In this document: piece after piece, positions 43,165-44,801 of the stretch
Numbering within the stretch: the stretch's first letter is position 1
Layout: each line of letters opens with the position of its first letter
DNA from: a virus
Direction: 5' to 3' (one strand)
Virus record (IMG/VR): IMGVR_UViG_3300024343_000023
Location: 1 to 44,801 of that record
DNA: 44,801 bases
Program-made: the position numbers and the translations under genes
The notes under the pieces: generated by a model
Told to the model about the DNA's origin: nothing
The model's input: the letters and a program-made list of their open reading frames with translations, nothing else
Database searches by the model: none

Positions 43165-44387
43165 ACAATGAAGCAAAGCTACTAAGTAAAGTACTTGCAG
43201 ACCGCAACCTAGCCCCACTATTTGATAGAGGCGTTAACGACAGTTGGTTTGTTGACCCTGATGTAAAGCGTGTATGGATATTTACACGACAGCATTTCTT
43301 TAACTATGCAGAGTGCCCAAGCTTAGATGTTATCTCGGGTAACTTCCCCGCCTATAAGTTGTTGGAAGTAAATGACAGCGTTGATTATTTAATTGACACT
43401 GTAATCTCAGACCGACGTAAGGCTGCAACCATTAATATGATGGATGAAACCATCAATATTTTGGAAAAAGAAAAAGACCATGAAAAGGCTTTACTTGTTA
43501 TTCAAGGTAACCTAGCCAAGCTAGAAGAAGACGGTCTTAGTAAGACTAGCGACTTAGACCTTACTGATAACGCACTAGAGCGTTTCAATGAGTACGAGTT
43601 TAGAAAGAACAATCCAGGCATGCTTGGAGTTCCTACTGGTTTCCCTACTATGGACCAAGCAACTAACGGCTTACAAGATGGTCAGCTAATTGTTATTGTT
43701 GCTCCACCTAAGACTGGTAAGTCAACTCTTGCTTTGCAGGTTGCACAGAACATTCACATGCAGGATAAGTGCGTGATGTTCCAGTCATTTGAAATGAGTA
43801 ACCACGAACAGCAGACTCGTTACGATGCTATGCGTTCACGCGTATCACACACACGTTTATTAACTGGTACTTTATCTGCAGAAGACGAAGCAAGATACAA
43901 GCAGAAGCTTAAATCATTAGAAAGCATGCGCAAGAAGTTCTGGTTAGTGGACTCTGCTAACGGCTCTACCGTCTCTGGTATTGCTAACAAGATTCAAGTT
44001 CTACATCCAGACATCGTGTTCATTGACGGTACCTACCTTATGATTGACGAGCAGAGCGGTGAGCAGAACACCCCACAGGCAATCACTAACATCACCCGTT
44101 CGCTAAAGCGTATGGCTCAGCGTTATAAAGTTCCAGTAGTTATTTCTACTCAGGTACTTAACTGGAAGATGAAGAAGGGTCAGGTAACTGCCGACTCTAT
44201 TGGTTACTCATCTTCTTTCCACCAAGACGCTGACGTTATCTTTGGTCTACAGAGAGAAGACGAGAATGTAGATGACACTCGTGTACTTAAGATTCTTGAC
44301 AGCCGTAACTCTGGTCGCGTAGACGTTTCACTTCTATGGGACTGGGGCACAGGTACATTCCGCGAAATTGATGCAAGTGATATCTAA
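43161..44387 (+). CDS. Replicative DnaB-like helicase
   Basis: A 408-residue helicase. An N-terminal helical domain (about 1-120) precedes the RecA-like domain: GVPTGFPTMDQATNGLQDGQ (156-175), Walker A APPKTGKST (181-189), a helix with MFQSFEMSNHEQQTRYDAM (about 211-229), Walker B DIVFIDGTYLM (about 282-292), and KVPVVISTQVLNW with an arginine-bearing C-terminus. It is somewhat shorter than bacterial DnaB, as is common for phages. It unwinds the fork, loaded by the DnaC-like protein. The next gene, primase, starts at its stop. Confidence 0.9.
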   Translation: MNNEAKLLSKVLADRNLAPLFDRGVNDSWFVDPDVKRVWIFTRQHFFNYAECPSLDVISGNFPAYKLLEVNDSVDYLIDTVISDRRKAATINMMDETINILEKEKDHEKALLVIQGNLAKLEEDGLSKTSDLDLTDNALERFNEYEFRKNNPGMLGVPTGFPTMDQATNGLQDGQLIVIVAPPKTGKSTLALQVAQNIHMQDKCVMFQSFEMSNHEQQTRYDAMRSRVSHTRLLTGTLSAEDEARYKQKLKSLESMRKKFWLVDSANGSTVSGIANKIQVLHPDIVFIDGTYLMIDEQSGEQNTPQAITNITRSLKRMAQRYKVPVVISTQVLNWKMKKGQVTADSIGYSSSFHQDADVIFGLQREDENVDDTRVLKILDSRNSGRVDVSLLWDWGTGTFREIDASDI

Positions 44388-44801
44388 TGACTATAGAGGA
44401 AATGAAAGACACTCTTGTTAGTTTAGGTCTTAGTGTCAACGACACTCGTGGCGATGAGATTCAGATTAACTGCCCTGCTCATAAAGAGCGTACAGGCAAA
44501 GAAGATAGAAACCCATCGCTATGGATAAATGCCGATAGTGGTGCGTTCATATGTTTTTCTTGTCAGTGGAAGGGAAACATCTACACACTTATAGAGCAGG
44601 TTGGTGGTGTAGCTGGTGGTGGCAATTTAGATTTAGCAGCAAGAGTTGAGTCATCTTTGCGTTCTCGTTTTCAACGCCTTACAAACCCCAAAGACCAAAA
44701 GCAAGAAGAGCCAGTTATCATCCACGAGTCTATGCTTAGTGCGTTTAAAGGAGTGCCTGGAGCTACATGTTTAAGTAGGGGTTTATTACCAGACCTAGTT
44801 T
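44387..44801 (+). CDS. DNA primase, N-terminal part (cut by window end)
   Basis: An open frame from the ATG overlapping the helicase stop (TAATG) to the window end, about 138 residues seen. It carries a CHC2-type zinc site: C29 and H32 (CPAH) and C56 and C59 (CFSC) with the WKGN motif after it, as in DnaG-family primases. It would synthesise primers for the fork with the helicase. The TOPRIM domain would lie beyond the window. Confidence 0.88.
   Translation, partial: MTIEEMKDTLVSLGLSVNDTRGDEIQINCPAHKERTGKEDRNPSLWINADSGAFICFSCQWKGNIYTLIEQVGGVAGGGNLDLAARVESSLRSRFQRLTNPKDQKQEEPVIIHESMLSAFKGVPGATCLSRGLLPDLV

Noticed and set aside
1-44801. tRNA genes, integrase, attachment sites
   Set aside because: None seen on reading both strands by eye; a tRNA scan and homology search would be needed to exclude divergent ones.

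Overview
The window is a 44.8-kb piece of a double-stranded DNA tailed phage genome with a contractile tail (myovirus morphology): tail sheath, tube, tape measure, a P2/T4-type baseplate (gpD-like hub, spike, gp25, gpJ, gpI-like), portal, large terminase and an N4-gp56-type major capsid protein. No host housekeeping genes, tRNAs, integrase or attachment site are visible, so this is a phage genome fragment rather than a bacterial chromosome. The host is not proven. Small holin-like proteins, frequent GTG/TTG starts and overall style fit actinobacteriophages, and the AT-leaning composition would suit a low-GC freshwater or marine actinobacterium; this is inference only.

Layout. (1) 1-3020: the end of a probable fibre-like gene, a bidirectional terminator, a lone minus-strand secreted transglycosylase-type lysin (142-675), an AT-rich divergent control region (about 720-895), then a plus-strand run of small genes: two holin-like membrane proteins, two Cys-rich small proteins, a KTSC-domain protein and unknowns, closed by a terminator at 2992-3020. 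(2) 3042-9749: DNA packaging and head (terminase, small proteins, TTG-started portal, scaffold, capsid protein, small head protein), with strong hairpins between genes and a terminator after the head block. (3) 9809-22582: an unusually large receptor-binding cassette inserted between head and tail-tube genes: a connector/BppU-like protein, a 942-residue collagen-like fibre, an Mtd_N-plus-collagen protein, 1098- and 1223-residue fibres and several small beta-rich proteins. (4) 22601-25240: a glycosyltransferase with TPR tail, a neck-like protein, and a run of Lys/Cys-rich microproteins, two with MCATCGC starts. (5) 25320-39875: connector/tail terminator, sheath, tube, a tail assembly chaperone with a candidate +1 programmed frameshift, tape measure with a built-in cell-wall hydrolase-like domain, and a complete baseplate set. 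(6) 39888-44801: a membrane protein, an acidic-tailed protein, then replication genes: a winged-helix initiator with origin-like repeats inside its coding sequence, DnaC-like loader, SWIM zinc-finger protein, an unknown, DnaB-like helicase and the start of a CHC2 primase.

The genes form a compact, mostly translationally coupled late block (packaging to baseplate) leading into an early replication block. The most notable observations are the candidate frameshift at 29504-29507, the origin-like array at 41125-41253, the microprotein array at 24482-25212, and the reuse of the same small beta modules across fibre and baseplate proteins.
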